In this document: piece after piece, positions 13,184 to 25,620 of the stretch | Numbering within the stretch: position 1 is the stretch's first letter | Layout: each line of letters begins with the position of its first letter | NCBI GenBank assembly: GCA_015680685.1 | Contig: MNCI01035248.1 | Span: 1-64,000 of the forward strand | Source of the DNA: Gnetum montanum | Taxonomy: Eukaryota > Streptophyta > Gnetopsida > Gnetales > Gnetaceae | DNA: 64,000 nucleotides | Reading direction: 5' to 3' | Notes under the pieces: model-generated | What the model saw: only the letters and a program-made list of their open reading frames with translations | Databases searched by the model: none | Told to the model about the DNA's origin: nothing | Position numbers and translations under genes: made by a program

Positions 13184-14398
13184 ATTATAGCCTTCGGTGT
13201 ATCTCATTTTGGGTTGTGAAGGGTTCTAGCATGTTAAGTTTAAGGGAAGAAAAAACTAATTATGAGCATAAAGTGGAAAAAGAAGATACTAAGAATATTC
13301 TAAAATCTCTCCTATCACAAGTAAGAAATTTTATATTACTTTCTTTTTTATGTCATTTCCTATTTTATTATGGATTTTGTATGCTTTGTTTCTACATTTT
13401 GTTTTTCCATTATTTCTCCCATGACTTTAATTACAATGCTAATATTCTACTAAATTTTATCATTCTAGGTTTGCTTTATATTGAAATTTTTACTATAATT
13501 TTTTCTAGACAATTTTCTATCTTTTTAATGAATTTTTGGATTATGTAAAAAGTTTGCCCAACTTGCTTCTCAAGCATTTTATGATTATTTTGGATTGGCT
13601 CTTAATATAAACATAATCTTTCAAGGATTTTGAAGAATTTTGGTTGCTACAAATGTTTGGCTATTTTGGAAAGTTTTTATATTTTTGGAATAAAATAATA
13701 ATATTTATATGACCAATTTTGCTTCGTTGGTAGTTAGAGTCATAAGTACTTTAGATGCCTATGTCTACATGTAGTAATGATTTGGATGGATTTCCTACCT
13801 TGGATTTTGATTTGTAAGTTCATGTCAGGCTAGGAAAGTAGCTAAGATTGTGGCATTAAGCAGCTAAGTCTAGTGGTGTGTGGGGAGTCATAGTCAAAAC
13901 CTATCCTTCCAAAGATATATGTGCTTCAGCCATTGAGGATGTTAGTAGTGAGGCTATTGCCAAGACCTGACTTGAGTGTCTCATTTGGAGTCAGAAAGAT
14001 AAAATGATAATAGTAATGAAGTTATTCCAATACTTGTTAATATATTCCTTTAGTAGTGTGGATAATCAAGAGTTAGCCTCTAGAGATACCTGGATAAAAT
14101 ATATATTCTTTGAATTTTAGATTGCATTTGGGCTTTTGAAAAATTTGTAGCATTTCTGGTCTTTGAAACATTTTTTAATATTTACTTAGAAATATTTACC
14201 TAGCCCATGTCCTCAAACTTTTGGCCCATAATATTTATGCGCCATAAGGAGTGAAATAAAATGATCTTTCTTATTTGAGGGGTTCTAACTCCGCTTACAT
14301 TTTGATGCAGAGAGCCCAAAGTAGCAATGGAAACACATGAAGAGGAATATGGAATGAAACGTGAATCAATTCTATCTAAGATGGACTATCTAAACTTG

Positions 14399-14420
14399 AA
14401 TATATATATATATATATATA
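14399..14420. repeat. (TA)n microsatellite
   Basis: About eleven uninterrupted TA dinucleotides, followed by further AT-rich sequence. Confidence 0.9.
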
Positions 14421-17400
14421 TTATATTTGTAAAATGAAAACCTTGTGCCCTTGTTGGATACTTGAGCCATGTACATATTTTTATGAATAAATAATAAGGT
14501 ATGATAGATATAAACTTGTCTTCCATGTCATTTGAATTGTAACATTGCTAGGATGTTTTTCTTTTTAGTGTGTGCTATATATTCAAAAAAATTAGTATTA
14601 TTTATTATATATTACTATTTAATTTAATTATTATTTTTAATTATAATATTTAATTGATAAACTTCAAACATGAATATCTTTATTGCTAGATATCTAATTG
14701 AGGTAAATTAAGTATCATCAAAATCATTATTTTGTGTACTATTTTATGATATAACTAGTGAAATTTTTCAGCATTTACATTTTTGTGGCTACATAAATGT
14801 ATATTATTCTTTAAATAAAATTTTATTTAATTATGTATGTGAGTAATATAAAATTTTGCTACAGTGTATTGCTCTACCCTATTTATGCTTCTAATTAATG
14901 ATTTTTATTTATTTTACACATTCCTTTTGAATTAGTAAATCAAGGTTAAATATATATCCTTAGGGTCTCTTAGCATTATTTTAGTTATTGATAGGAATTT
15001 AGATATGATTAATTGGGGTTCTACACTAGGTGTAAGTCATGTCTCTAGTTACTCAAGTGAAGGTAAGAAAAATTTATATTCCCAACTTGTATTACTTGAG
15101 AATATTTTACTTTCCTAATTTAAAAATGAATAATTTTGGAAAAAAATAGAAACAAGGTTAAACTTCCTCAAAATTATAGTCCACCTTGAGAATCAAGGGA
15201 TATAGTTATTTTTCAATCATATAGGAAGCATGCTCAGATGACCAACTTCAGGATGGTAATGTTTGATCTTGTTTCTTATTATCTTTAGTAAGCATGAAAA
15301 CATTATTATTAAACTATTACTCTTAATGAACACTATTTATCAACATCATCTCTTTCTAAAATTTGAGGATTTGAATTAGCTACTACTGCACTAGCCAATG
15401 GAATGATATGATAAACTGATGACTACATCCCCAGTACCAACGTTAAGATGCATGACTTATCTAAAATGTCAATCATTCTTACTTTCACTTGGTTTGGAGC
15501 TCTGAAAATTTGAAAATCATGTCTTCTAATTTTCTTTTAGATCTTATACTAACTCATGCATGGATTTTTTGTAGAAGATCTTGTAATAGGAGATGCTTCC
15601 TATCACTAACTAGTTCTTTCTTAATTTGTTCTTTCTTACTGATATTATATATCTTATTAAAATAAGGTTATGATTTTTCGTGATGGTCTATCCATGTTAA
15701 ATGATTTGGTTGCTTGTTTAGTTAATATAAGTCTTCCTTGCATTGTCAATTTATTAAGTAATCCTTCCATTGATTAATTCCTTGGATAATGATTTTGATT
15801 TATTCCCTATATGCTTAATGGCCCTTCTACCCCCCTTAGGACATGAAATTTGGTAGTGGGACTAATGACAAGCTAAGGTTCACAAATCCTAGGCTTGATT
15901 GTAAGGGTTGCTAGCCTTCATCTAAGGATTCTATTGTAATCAGAATAATTTAATTCCCTAATCCTATGGTCTAAGATTAATGAAAAGGTCAAATCTATTA
16001 CAAAGGATCATTAGGTGATTAAAAATAGTTATTTGATCTAGGTTATACATCTACTAAGGTGTAGTTTAAGTTGTTACTTAATTTTTGAGTTACACACACT
16101 AAATCAGACTTCACCATTACATGTGAAAGGTCAAAATCTATTGGAAATGATTATTTGATCATCCAAAAAGCCTTATGAAATCAAAAGTTATGACCTTTCA
16201 AAGCAACATGCTTAACTTTCTATTTTTAAATACATAGGGTACCAACCAATCTAGAATTTGGTTTGTTTATATTTAAAATTTATTTTTGTAATTTTTAAAT
16301 GTTTTTAAAAACTATTTTGACATCTATCTAGCTCAATGTTGACTATTGGTGTGCATTGATGTCAACCCCAATAAGGATCATCATTTTCTATGAGTACTAG
16401 GGTTGATACAAACCACCAATATCCATGGTATTCATGGGTGCTAAGGTTAATATAGACCACAAATATTCTTGGATTTAGTGATAGAGGATTTATACCTCTG
16501 TGAGAGATGGTGAAAATGGTGACAAATCATGGTAAGTATAGCAATAAAGAATGTGGTATATATGACGATCAAGTCCATGATGTGTGTCGTCATGTGTATG
16601 GAAGTTAAGGTAGCAAGGATTTCATAGCACTTATAGCCAAAGTTTCATAGGACATCATGCATATAGGAGACAGGGAGGGTTTTGCTTTTGCAATGACCTA
16701 GGGGTGGAACTTGCACAACTCATGCATAAGGGCATATGTCCTAGCATGGGTAACATGAGCTTGTACAAGAAAAAGCATCATAGTAGATTTCACAAGTGAT
16801 GTGAGAGTGTGAATGATTTTCTATTACTACAAGTAGGGTCTTTTTCATTTTGTGGTCATGTGTCATGGGCTTTGTTGTAATCATGTCTACATGTCTACAT
16901 GGACCAAATATTTTTTATGTTAAAATTTACTAACATAACTAAGAAATTTGACTTGGTGATAAGCTGAAAAGAATTTAAAATTTTTAATTAAAAAATAGCA
17001 TTGCATGGGTTCAATCCCAAATCCAAAAATTTTATATGTATATATAATTTCACACATTACAAGAATTTTTGACAATTATAACTCCCTAACCATACTTCAA
17101 TTGATGCAAAATTGATACCATTAAATCATCTTGATGAGCACTACATGTTCGACATGATTTCAAATTATGAAAATTAAGCTCAATTTCTATAGTTTGGAAA
17201 CTAATAGTACCTATTTTTCCAAATTAGCCTTAAGAAACTTGTCTATGTACAAAATTTAAACTCCAAGGTACCTTAAGTTTGGTTATGAATTAATGGGTAT
17301 TTTTTAAAAAATAATTTAATTTTTTCTAATTCATACAAGCTAGGATACCACTAGCAAGGATAAGAAGATAAGGATTATCAAGCTAAGTTTGTCAAATCTC

Positions 17401-18044
17401 AAAGAAGAGGTTAGGAGAATATGATACATCGTTATTGTCTAATAGAAGTTAGTTTCCCTACAACACTTTGCTAATGACCCTTACTAGCTAGGGAGGAGAG
17501 CTCTATGATTAGCTTGATTTCCTTATGTTACTTTAGTTATGTACTATAAATTTCTTAATGATTTGATCCTAGGCTAGGGGTGTTGCATTTTTTGTCATAT
17601 TAGGGAATTAGAAGTTTAGGAAAGACAATATGAAAGAATGAGATAAGATTCTTAAAGATTAATTCGAGGGAAGGTTACTAACCTTATGGTAAGACATTAA
17701 CAATTATCTATGTTGCTTTCCTAAATTGAATCTAATAGTTTTTGTTCTTATCTAATACATTCTAATGGGATCAAAAACTAATAGAAAATATGATTATTAA
17801 GATATGGATAATAATTATTTAGAATGAACATTGCCCTTCTCTTACTAAAATGATCTTGTTATAGTCTTCATTCATTTGATCTTATCATAGTCTAATATCC
17901 ATGGAATTTGATGTACCTAGAAGAAATCTTCTTTGAAATGATCCATTTCTAATGAGGATTCATGATTCATCCTTGATTTTGGCTCATAGTTCATCATTGG
18001 ATCATGATCAATCCTTAATTCTAAAGTGTCCTAGATCAAAGTTT

Positions 18045-18056
18045 ACTCTAATACCA
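18045..18056 (-). promoter_or_regulatory. Primer-binding site, initiator Met tRNA type
   Basis: The minus strand reads TGGTATTAGAGT, one or two changes from TGGTATCAGAGC, the usual plant site complementary to the 3' end of initiator Met tRNA. It starts a few bases after the end of the upper LTR. Confidence 0.6.
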
Positions 18057-18060
18057 ATTG

Positions 18061-18526
18061 TGACTTTCCATTTCCAAATATCATGGCAAATGTTAAATAT
18101 ACATTACATTTGACATTATGTGTATCGAACATGATAGGGAAAATGCAAAAGGAAATTAAAAGGTTTTTATTAATGAGGAAGTTGGGAATTAAATAAATTT
18201 CTCTGGTTCATGTTTTGAGGATTTTTTGGAACTATCTGTTTTCAACATCTATCCCTTAGAGGTAATCCAACACTACCACCATGCTTAGGCCTAAATCTGA
18301 ACAAAATGATGGCCAATCACCATCATATCCTACCTCACCTAGTACTTGTTACTCATCTTTACTTGCTCTACAACTACTTGTTAATAAGACCTAAAGGTAA
18401 CCTTAAGAGACATGCTTGTTATTACAACTCATCCTTTCATTCATGGTCTTATTACAATAATTACATCATTTATTATAGAATAATACCATCTTAATCATGG
18501 GATGACATCATTTGAAAATGGAAACA
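18061..18526 (-). repeat. 5' LTR of the 11-18.5 kb element
   Basis: The upper copy of the LTR pair. It opens TGTTTCCATTTTC on the minus strand and ends next to the primer-binding site. Confidence 0.65.
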
Positions 18527-19899
18527 TATTAATTTTGGGGCCCATATGTAACGTGTTGTACAAATAAAATTAATAAACATTACAAATTCTCATTGTTAAA
18601 TTTTTCTTAATGTGAATTTTTCATTTTCATTTCTTTGGTATGTAAGGTATTCTAGCTTTATTCATTGCCCATATGATGTCCCTTTCCTCAACTGTAACAT
18701 CCCTAAATCATGGTAGAAACTTGTTGCATCTAAATAGATGTGATTACATGAGTAAAGGGACTTTTAGAAGTATTTTTTTTAATTAACTCATAATCTTCTT
18801 CATCCAAAACTATTCTACATTAGTGACATCTAGAATAGTGAAGTGTTAAAATAGGCATATCTTCTTTCTTATTCGTAGTCTTATTATTTATTTACTCTAA
18901 ATTTATCAAAGAGTTTGTGATAGGATGAACCGTGGTCTAATTGGTCATTGGTTTTTACATGTAATATTTCTTCATATCTAAACTTTTATGGCTAATTTAA
19001 TCTAGAAAAAATTTAAAAGTATTTTTTAAACCTTCCTTTACAATTTCCTATTAGTGTTTCATTTAATTTAGTAGTAGCATATTTTTTGTTAGCTTCAACA
19101 TTCAATGATGATGATTTTGAAGTTAAGTCATTATATACCTAGAATGAATGCTTTGCATTTTCATTCTTATTGGATGCCTATGAAATTTTAATAATTCTAC
19201 AAGTTATATTATTTTGGAATGGTGTGTTGTAAGAGTAAAAAATAAAAGAGATATCCATTGTACTTACCCCCTATTGCTACTAATGTATCTATTTTCTCAT
19301 TATCATGTTTTCATTATTACAAATATACATGTCTTTAGTGTGTAAAATGTTTTCCAAAGTATTGCTTAATATTTTTAATGTAAGAATTTAACTTTGCAAT
19401 AATTTTTATTTTTTCTTAATTTGATAAATGTAACAACCAATGGAGATAGTGATGCTATCTTTGGTTTTCTAGAACTAGCAAAAAAGAAAACAAAACAAAA
19501 ACAAAAGCATCATACACACTTTAAATCTTTGATTATAGCTTCAAGTTCTCAAGTATTAGTAAGATGTAATAAATTTAAATTATCACTCTTTAATATGAAT
19601 TGAAGTCATATTTATTATTTTTATTTTTGAACATTGTTTTGTTCTATTGAAATATTTATTCTTTATTTTCATAACTTAGTATTTAGATTTCATTTAGATT
19701 ACATCTTATTATTTTTATAATGAAAAAAATGGCTTCCAAATATACAATATAATGTACTTCTAATAAAATATTTTGTAAACTACCTCAAATATCTTAATCT
19801 ACAACAAATTAAAAATTTGTCAAAAGAAAAAAAATAATTACTACATGATATATTTGATAATTCATCAAAAACTTGTAATTCCACTAATGAAGGATGAAT
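18527..19899. other. AT-rich spacer, no feature seen
   Basis: No recognisable gene. Short open frames such as 19421-19603 are Lys-rich and low-complexity. Confidence 0.5.
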
Positions 19900-20830
19900 T
19901 TCAAATAGTTCCTTAGATACAAGTGATTATAACAATGATTTAAAATATTTAAAGAATGAGGTCTAAATTTTGGATTGAAAAAAAAGTTTCATAGTAAATA
20001 GACTTAATGATATGTGACATGATGATAGTGGAGGAAAAAGTGTGATGAAATGTAAATATTATGAGAAATATATAAAGGTCCATGTGGTTTAGGAACCGAT
20101 TGTAAAACTCAATAATATGATGCTATTAAAACTCATGCTATCAAAGATATTAGAATAATAGTAATAATGATGAAAACATATTTTGCTTGTAAAAAGCATT
20201 AGTCACTTTTGAAAATTTAAGGATATGTGCAAAGTCTTGATTAAAACAAAAAAAACTAATATGTCAAAATCATTAGATTAAATAACAAATGATTTTATTT
20301 TTTATTTTGAAATACTTAGAAAAATTCCAATGAAGGAAATCAAAGAATCCCATTGTTTTTCACATATGCTAGATGAAAGCACTAACTGTACCCTAGAAAA
20401 GGTTTTCCAAAATCAAAATTTCTTCTTTTAAATGAAATATCTAATGGAAAAAAGAGTATTCATGTTTTCATTAATAGAGCTTCGTCTATTGAAGAATATA
20501 AAAAGATATTTGTTTCATATTTAAAAGGTGATTGTTCCAATCTCGTAGCTATGCATTATATTACTCATCAAAAAATATTAATAGTGATGAATACTTACAA
20601 AACATATGTGAAATGCTAAATATTGACATGATAGTAAATCAAATATATGCATGGGCTCAACATTCCTAAAAAAGGTAGAGTGTTAAATGAATTATTAGTA
20701 GATATGGAAATGGATTTGCTAGAAATTCTACATATTCATATAGTGTCTTAGCTTTCTAAAGGAAATGTAATTAAATGACTTGTGATATACTAATGTTTTC
20801 ATTATTATCATTATGGAAAGATAAAAGTAA
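19900..20830 (+). pseudogene. hAT-like transposase remnant
   Basis: hAT transposases cut and paste DNA. On the plus strand, near 20049-20150, a degraded zinc-finger-like region begins with KCKYYEKY, continues through a Gly-rich GLGTDCK phrase and ends in an A.KTHA block, the arrangement of TTF/BED-type fingers in this superfamily. The strongest signal is SHMLDESTNCTLEK at about 20357-20398 (LDESTN at 20369-20386), matching the family's IDESTD block with the catalytic aspartate. It is followed by a collinear open stretch, FINRASSIEEYKKIFVSYLK with a GDCSNLVAMH segment (about 20470-20560). The C-terminal dimerisation domain is not visible. Frameshifts and stops are present. Terminal inverted repeats were not found. 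Confidence 0.55.
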
Positions 20831-21214
20831 ATTTGAGTTGTATAATAACATTAGAAAGCAATCTTTTTTTTGGTATATGCTAATTAGTGTATTACATGAA
20901 ATAAAGATAGAAGTTATTTTTAGAAGAACATGTTAATATCACAAGATTCATGAAAACTTGAATTCACAATTGAAGTTCTTTTATAACTTAATTAGAATTT
21001 GCAAAATCAAAATTTCTCAAACACTCATCATAGATGGTGTAAATTATGTTTAAAATTTTCTATTTCTAAAACTAAAATTTTTTACTTATGTCCACTAAAA
21101 CCTATTGGATCTATCAGACCAATTTCAAAATTCCACCCTTGGACTTATCGAACAAGTTTTAGAAATCCTTTTATAGATTTTTTCTAAAAATTTATAACTC
21201 AATGCTACCTAGTC

Positions 21215-21460
21215 AAATCAAACTTGTGACTCGGGGTTACAAAGCAAAGACTTGTGCCACTAAATTAACACCTCATTGAAATAACAAGGGTCATCACTTA
21301 GAGGCTCAACTCTCATTCCAACAAGGTGCATTCTTGAAAGTGGTTGTGGAAGAGCAAAAGCCTACCCTCTTTTGAGTAGTTATGCCCAAGCTTGAACCCA
21401 AGTCTTACAACTTGAGAAACACCACCTTACCATCACTTCAAATGGTGGTCCCTTCACACC
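21215..21460 (-). repeat. tRNA-derived SINE-like repeat, possibly dimeric
   Basis: On the minus strand two tRNA-like modules follow one another. The first (about 21460-21370) has GATGGTAAGGTGGTG as an A-box-like segment and GGGTTCAAGCTTGG as a B-box-like segment. The second (about 21285-21215) has TTAATTTAGTGGCACAAG and then AAGTTTGATTTGACT. The spacing fits internal Pol III promoters. No folded tRNA can be drawn with confidence, so this is a SINE-like repeat rather than a tRNA gene. Confidence 0.45.
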
Positions 21461-22380
21461 TTATTGAAATAAATAGAAAATGAACTAAATATGTTTTATA
21501 ATGATCGATACTTAACAATCCATTTTATATTAATATTCTAATATTTTTAATTATCAAGGTTTGCACCTATATTTTAATATTTAATAAAACTATTGACATT
21601 GTTAACCTAGTGAGAACACCTGTGGAAACACCTATTTTTTCTTACCAAGAAAACGTTCAAGGTTGGATTCAGTTTAAAGTGACATTTAAGAGGATCTTAG
21701 CAGTATCTGATCTTTGTCTTGTTTGCAGTGCAGATCCATATTCAACTTCTAAAATTTGTTGTTGAGGGCATTTTTTTGGATTAAAAGATTTTCTTAAAAG
21801 CTCTTCCGCAAAGAAATCACTATTTGAGCAAAAATAAAATTTCAAAAGGTTTTTATAAGAGAGCAGAGCGTTATCTGATACTTTTGTTTGACGTAAAGAG
21901 GTTACAGCAGCATCTGGACCACACTTGAAGCATCATTTTTCGATTAGTAGGTGAATAGTGTTTTGGGATCCTGATTAAGAAATTTAAATGAATAAGCTGT
22001 GGTATAGACACAGCCACTGCACAAAGTCAGCTGAGGATTTGACCATTGTGAAGAGAACATTCTAGAGAATGGTGGACTGCAGTAGGCCTTATAGCTAACA
22101 AATACCAAACTTACTCATGTAGGACGCAATAAAAATTTCGGTTCAGCTGTGTAACGGTCCTGCCTGGCACTATGCCAGGAGTCCAAAACAGCAATAAAAG
22201 AGGCGGATTATGTTGTATAGGTGGGTGTACCTATTCCAATCCCTGTTTACCTATTCCAATCCCTAAAGCATACAATTAGGTAAGTAATGGTTAGAAGTGC
22301 TGGAATAATCCAGTCAAATTAACAAAATGCATACACACCTTCACAAGAACCGCATCCAACAGTACATTATAAAGGTAAGA
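21461..22380. other. Less AT-rich sequence, possibly genic, unrecognised
   Basis: Base composition becomes more balanced from about 21600. A splice-acceptor-like TTTGCAG at about 21722-21728 stands out, but no protein family is recognised. The phrase TACCTATTCCAATCCCT is repeated in tandem with a 20-base period at 22228-22264. Confidence 0.35.
22228..22264. repeat. Short tandem repeat, 20-base period
   Basis: Two exact copies of TACCTATTCCAATCCCT starting at 22228 and 22248. Confidence 0.85.
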
Positions 22381-23308
22381 TACTTTTTTACACTAACATA
22401 TCTAGCCTTAATCTCCACTCTAAAGAGATGCCATGGCCCTCCTCCATAAGCTATGCATCAAAAGAATCCGTTTCATGGAAGCGAGGAATTGAAGATTGGT
22501 GATTCTGAAGGCATTTGGGGGTATGTGTGGCTCAAGAAAAAGTGGTGATGGGGGTTCGTAGTGAGGGGCATGATAAAGAAAATTTAAATATATTAATTTT
22601 TTTAAAAAATTAAATCTCATATATCATAAAAAAAACATTGTAGAATATAGAACAAGTACAATGTAAATCCAAAATATTGTTAATGCATAAATATTGCACA
22701 AAAGATTACAATATAACTGAAACAACAAAATTTGCAAAGGTATGGAGGGCGTCAAATCCATTTTCTTCCTGAAGAGCCATAATCCAGCAAAACATATAAT
22801 TTCTGCAACAACCAAAATGACAACAATAAAATGAAACCTTTTTACTCAATCCAATTTTTCCAAGAATAAAATTAAGCCTCAAGCCTCAACCAAATTTATA
22901 ATAAATCATGTCTGCTAATACTTTCGTTCAATGGCCTGTGAGTAGTGCTGTAGGGCCATGTTGAAGATGACGACAGTATAAGAAACACGACTTAACTAAA
23001 CTAGGCACAGCCAAGTAACTCACCTTACCTACAATGATTGAAAACCTTCCGGACGTTGGGGAATGCGCACTAATCATGATGAAGGGGAAAGTAAAAACCG
23101 AGTGCCATGAGCTTGCATATGGCCATTGGCCAGGTGCTGGTGGGCTTCGGTTGGTTTATAAACAAACAGATTTTAAAAAATGTTGAACAAGCATCCATCC
23201 ATCATCATGTTCATGAATCATGACCCATGAGCATGATCCCGTTTTTATTTTTCATTTTTTTCGCCAGGGATATGAGAAAAATAGCAAAAACCAGCAATGA
23301 CCAATAAA
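22381..23308. other. Possibly genic sequence, minus-strand exon-like pieces
   Basis: An open minus-strand stretch ends at 22420 with a Pro-rich segment and SMKRILLMHSLWRRAMASL. Near 23100-23020 the minus strand reads a short CAFPNVRKVFNHC piece followed by a GTAAGG donor-like site. No family is recognised. These may be exons of a decayed host gene or transcript fragments. Confidence 0.25.
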
Positions 23309-23720
23309 CACGCGTGAATGTCTGAGTCATAGCGGAACCTTTGAGGCTCCCAAAGGCCAATCCATGCAAGCGTGAATGTGTGAGTCATGGCGAAACCTTT
23401 GACGCTCCGAAGGCCAATCCATGCAGATGCAATGTTTTCCTCGCACACCGACCCAAACCAGCAATGACCAATAAACACGCGTCAATAAACACGCGTGAAT
23501 GACGCGTGAATGTGTGAGTCATGGCGGAACCTTTAAGGTTCCCAAAGGCCAATCCATGCACGCGTGAATGTGTGCGTGAATGTGTGAGTCATGGCGGAAC
23601 CTTAAAGGTTCCCAAAGGCCAATCCATGCACGCGTGAATGTGTGAGTCATGGCGGAACCTTGGATGCTCCCGAAGGCCAATCTATGCAGATGCAATGTTT
23701 TCCTTGCACGCAGACCCAAA
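23309..23720. repeat. 60-70 bp minisatellite with ACGCGTGAATG cores
   Basis: Five units share the order CGCGTGAATGTGTGAGTCA, then GGCGGAACCTTTAAGGTTCC, then AAAGGCCAATCCATGCA. They start near 23309, 23371, 23502, 23561 and 23630. Units two and five also share a downstream block, GATGCAATGTTTTCC with GCACACCGACCCAAA, so there is a higher-order pattern of about 260 bp. ACGCGT occurs several times, and a small palindrome (AACCTTTAAGGTT) sits in some units. Minus-strand frames through the array encode repetitive AWIGLWEP-like peptides that are only by-products of the repeat. Confidence 0.9.
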
Positions 23721-24780
23721 CTTGATTTCGGTATGGCCCAAACTTGGCCCTTCAGCCTTCAGTTACCAAAGTAGCCCTATGGTGATTTCCGTGTGTTTTT
23801 TTGTAGTCCTTTGTTTTCTGTGATCTGTGTCATGCCGATGCCATGAATCTTGATTTCCTGCTGCCCACTTAACAATGAAATGAAGTTTCTGGTAAATTTC
23901 AGAACAGAAAAAGAGAGGTAAGATTTTAATGCACAATGCAGACATCAGAACAAGGCAAGAATACCAGGCAAGGTAAGGTGACCATTTCAATGTATATGTA
24001 TAGACCCAGACAAAATTTCATTGGAAATTATGAAATAAAGACGCATTGCGGATTTAACGCATTTCTGTAAGCGCTCCTAATCCCAAATCCAATGTGAAAA
24101 GTTCGTCAAAATTTACTGGGAATCACAAATCTCCAACACATAGTCCATAAGTTTACATATCCATGTGATTAGGTTGACAATGAATACATGTAATTCTAAT
24201 TTTTAAAGTAATTGTTAGAATAGCATGCAATTAAAAGGATCTGCACCTCTTCCATAAATTGCCTTCAATCTACCCATAAGACATGTTTTCTTTCCAACTG
24301 CACTATAGTAATAAAAACACTTGGCTATCAAGGTAGTAGCCATAAATGTAATTACGATAATGGACAGCAGACGTCCATACTACACCAGTTTCGTTTACAC
24401 AAAATATAATCCCTACCAAAACTTTGAAAACCACAGAGAATAAGATTCCGGCAAGGATGTATGAATGATTTGGACAATTGCATTGTCGCAAAGAAACGAG
24501 GAGTCCACGCAAAGTTTAACCCCTTGGGTAAATCTGTTTTGTCTTGCACGGTATCAAAACATAACAGAGGAAGCGTGTAAGAGCAAAGGCACCGTTACAA
24601 CAGCACAAGCCCATTCAGTCTGCGTACAGCATGTACCGCTTATTGCAATTCAACAAGGATTTCAGGTTAGTAAGGTTTATGTTATGACCTATGACCTAAT
24701 TCGTGGGCAATGAGGTAACCACGACAGCCAGTTTCGTTACCAAATTGAAATGAACTTGCAGGATAGCTGTTTTACAGGGA
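23721..24780. other. Possibly genic sequence, unrecognised
   Basis: Balanced composition. A plus-strand open frame at 24465-24713 runs through a donor-like CAGGTTAGT at about 24663-24671. An overlapping minus-strand frame is hydrophobic (...ILAGILFSVVFKVLVG...). Neither matches a family that can be named, and which strand is coding cannot be decided. Confidence 0.25.
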
Positions 24781-25400
24781 AAGAAAAAATAAAATAAACA
24801 AAGAAATGAAGTTAGATATATTGTACACATATTACATTTTTATGAAAAATAAAGATAGACTTTATAAATTAACTAAGTAGCAATGGACATCAAAAACAAA
24901 TGATACAGGCTTTTTATTGTAACATTACATATACATTACATATGCTATACTTGTGAGTTTTCAAAACAACATTATTGAGAATTGGAAAAAAATTTTAAGT
25001 TTAAAAAACCATAAAAGATTTGTTTACGGTTACAAAGCCTTTAACATATTTTTTAACAAAAATAAAAATATTATTAATGGCTAACCATCATNTAATGCCC
25101 CAAGCAGACTAATATTCTAAGTATGTATATCATATCAGGCTTCAATGCAATACATTGCAAAAAAATGTAGTATTCATCTTTAATACTATTTGTATTGTAC
25201 AGTGGCATATTGGACCTTGATCGGCACAAAAATTGTGCAGAGAAATTTTGTACCTTTTACTTGTTCCAATTCTCAGACTACCAGATCCTATTCGTAGTTT
25301 TGTACTATGTTAATTGGTGTCCTTTATTAATTTCCTTTATATTAAGAAATAAATAATTTTCTTTTAAATTAGTGTATTGCTAAATACTATTTAAATAGAA
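24781..25400. other. AT-rich spacer, no feature seen
   Basis: No gene or repeat of note. A lone N is at 25092. Confidence 0.6.
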
Positions 25401-25620
25401 ATGTTTTTTCCTTGTACATTAAAAGGAAACCAAACCAAATGCGCAAGGAAATCGTACTCAGCACGGAAACGCTCAAGTGCCTCTACAGTGGCGAGGACGC
25501 CGTGGATGCCCATGCAGATGCCAACCTCGCACCACACAATGAAGAGAGCCGTCATCTCATTTTGGGTGCAAGGGCTAACCATAGGTGGCTGCAAAGCGCG
25601 GCGGTTCCAACATGAAGAGC
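25401..25620. other. Short GC-richer island, unrecognised
   Basis: A block of about 190 bases, visibly richer in G and C than its flanks, is open in two plus frames and two minus frames. One plus frame reads MRKEIVLSTETLKCLYSGED and continues to about 25615. No family is recognised. It may be an exon or an inserted transcript piece. Confidence 0.25.

Larger units (their letters stand above)
11646..18044. other. AT-rich interior, no gene recognised
   Basis: The interior of the LARD-like element was read on both strands without finding gag, pol or host-gene motifs. Two open frames (12811-13071 and 13216-13548, plus strand) are low-complexity and hydrophobic. The second follows a TATA-like box at 13175. 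A TA microsatellite is at 14399-14420, and a short imperfect direct repeat (AGGGTTGATACAAACCACCAATAT and its variant) is at about 16403-16475. Other elements may be nested here beyond recognition. Confidence 0.5.
11130..18526 (-). mobile_element. Old LTR element without recognisable coding (LARD-like)
   Basis: Two diverged direct repeats (11130-11625 and 18061-18526) lie 6.4 kb apart. The upper repeat is followed on the minus strand by a primer-binding site like that for initiator Met tRNA (complement of 18045-18056). The lower one is preceded by a purine tract (complement of 11636-11645). This fixes the orientation as minus, with the upper copy as 5' LTR. No gag or pol motif was found inside on either strand. 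It may be a large non-autonomous derivative or an element whose interior has decayed or been replaced. A clear target duplication was not seen. Confidence 0.65.

Noticed and set aside
13216-13548. A 110-codon plus-strand open frame after a TATA-like box
   Set aside because: Phe/Leu/Tyr-rich, low-complexity and without a family motif. A donor-like site interrupts it. Not called as a gene.
23245-23719. Minus-strand open frames with repeated AWIGLWEP-like peptides
   Set aside because: They are translations of the minisatellite. Frames change between units and no start or splice context supports them.
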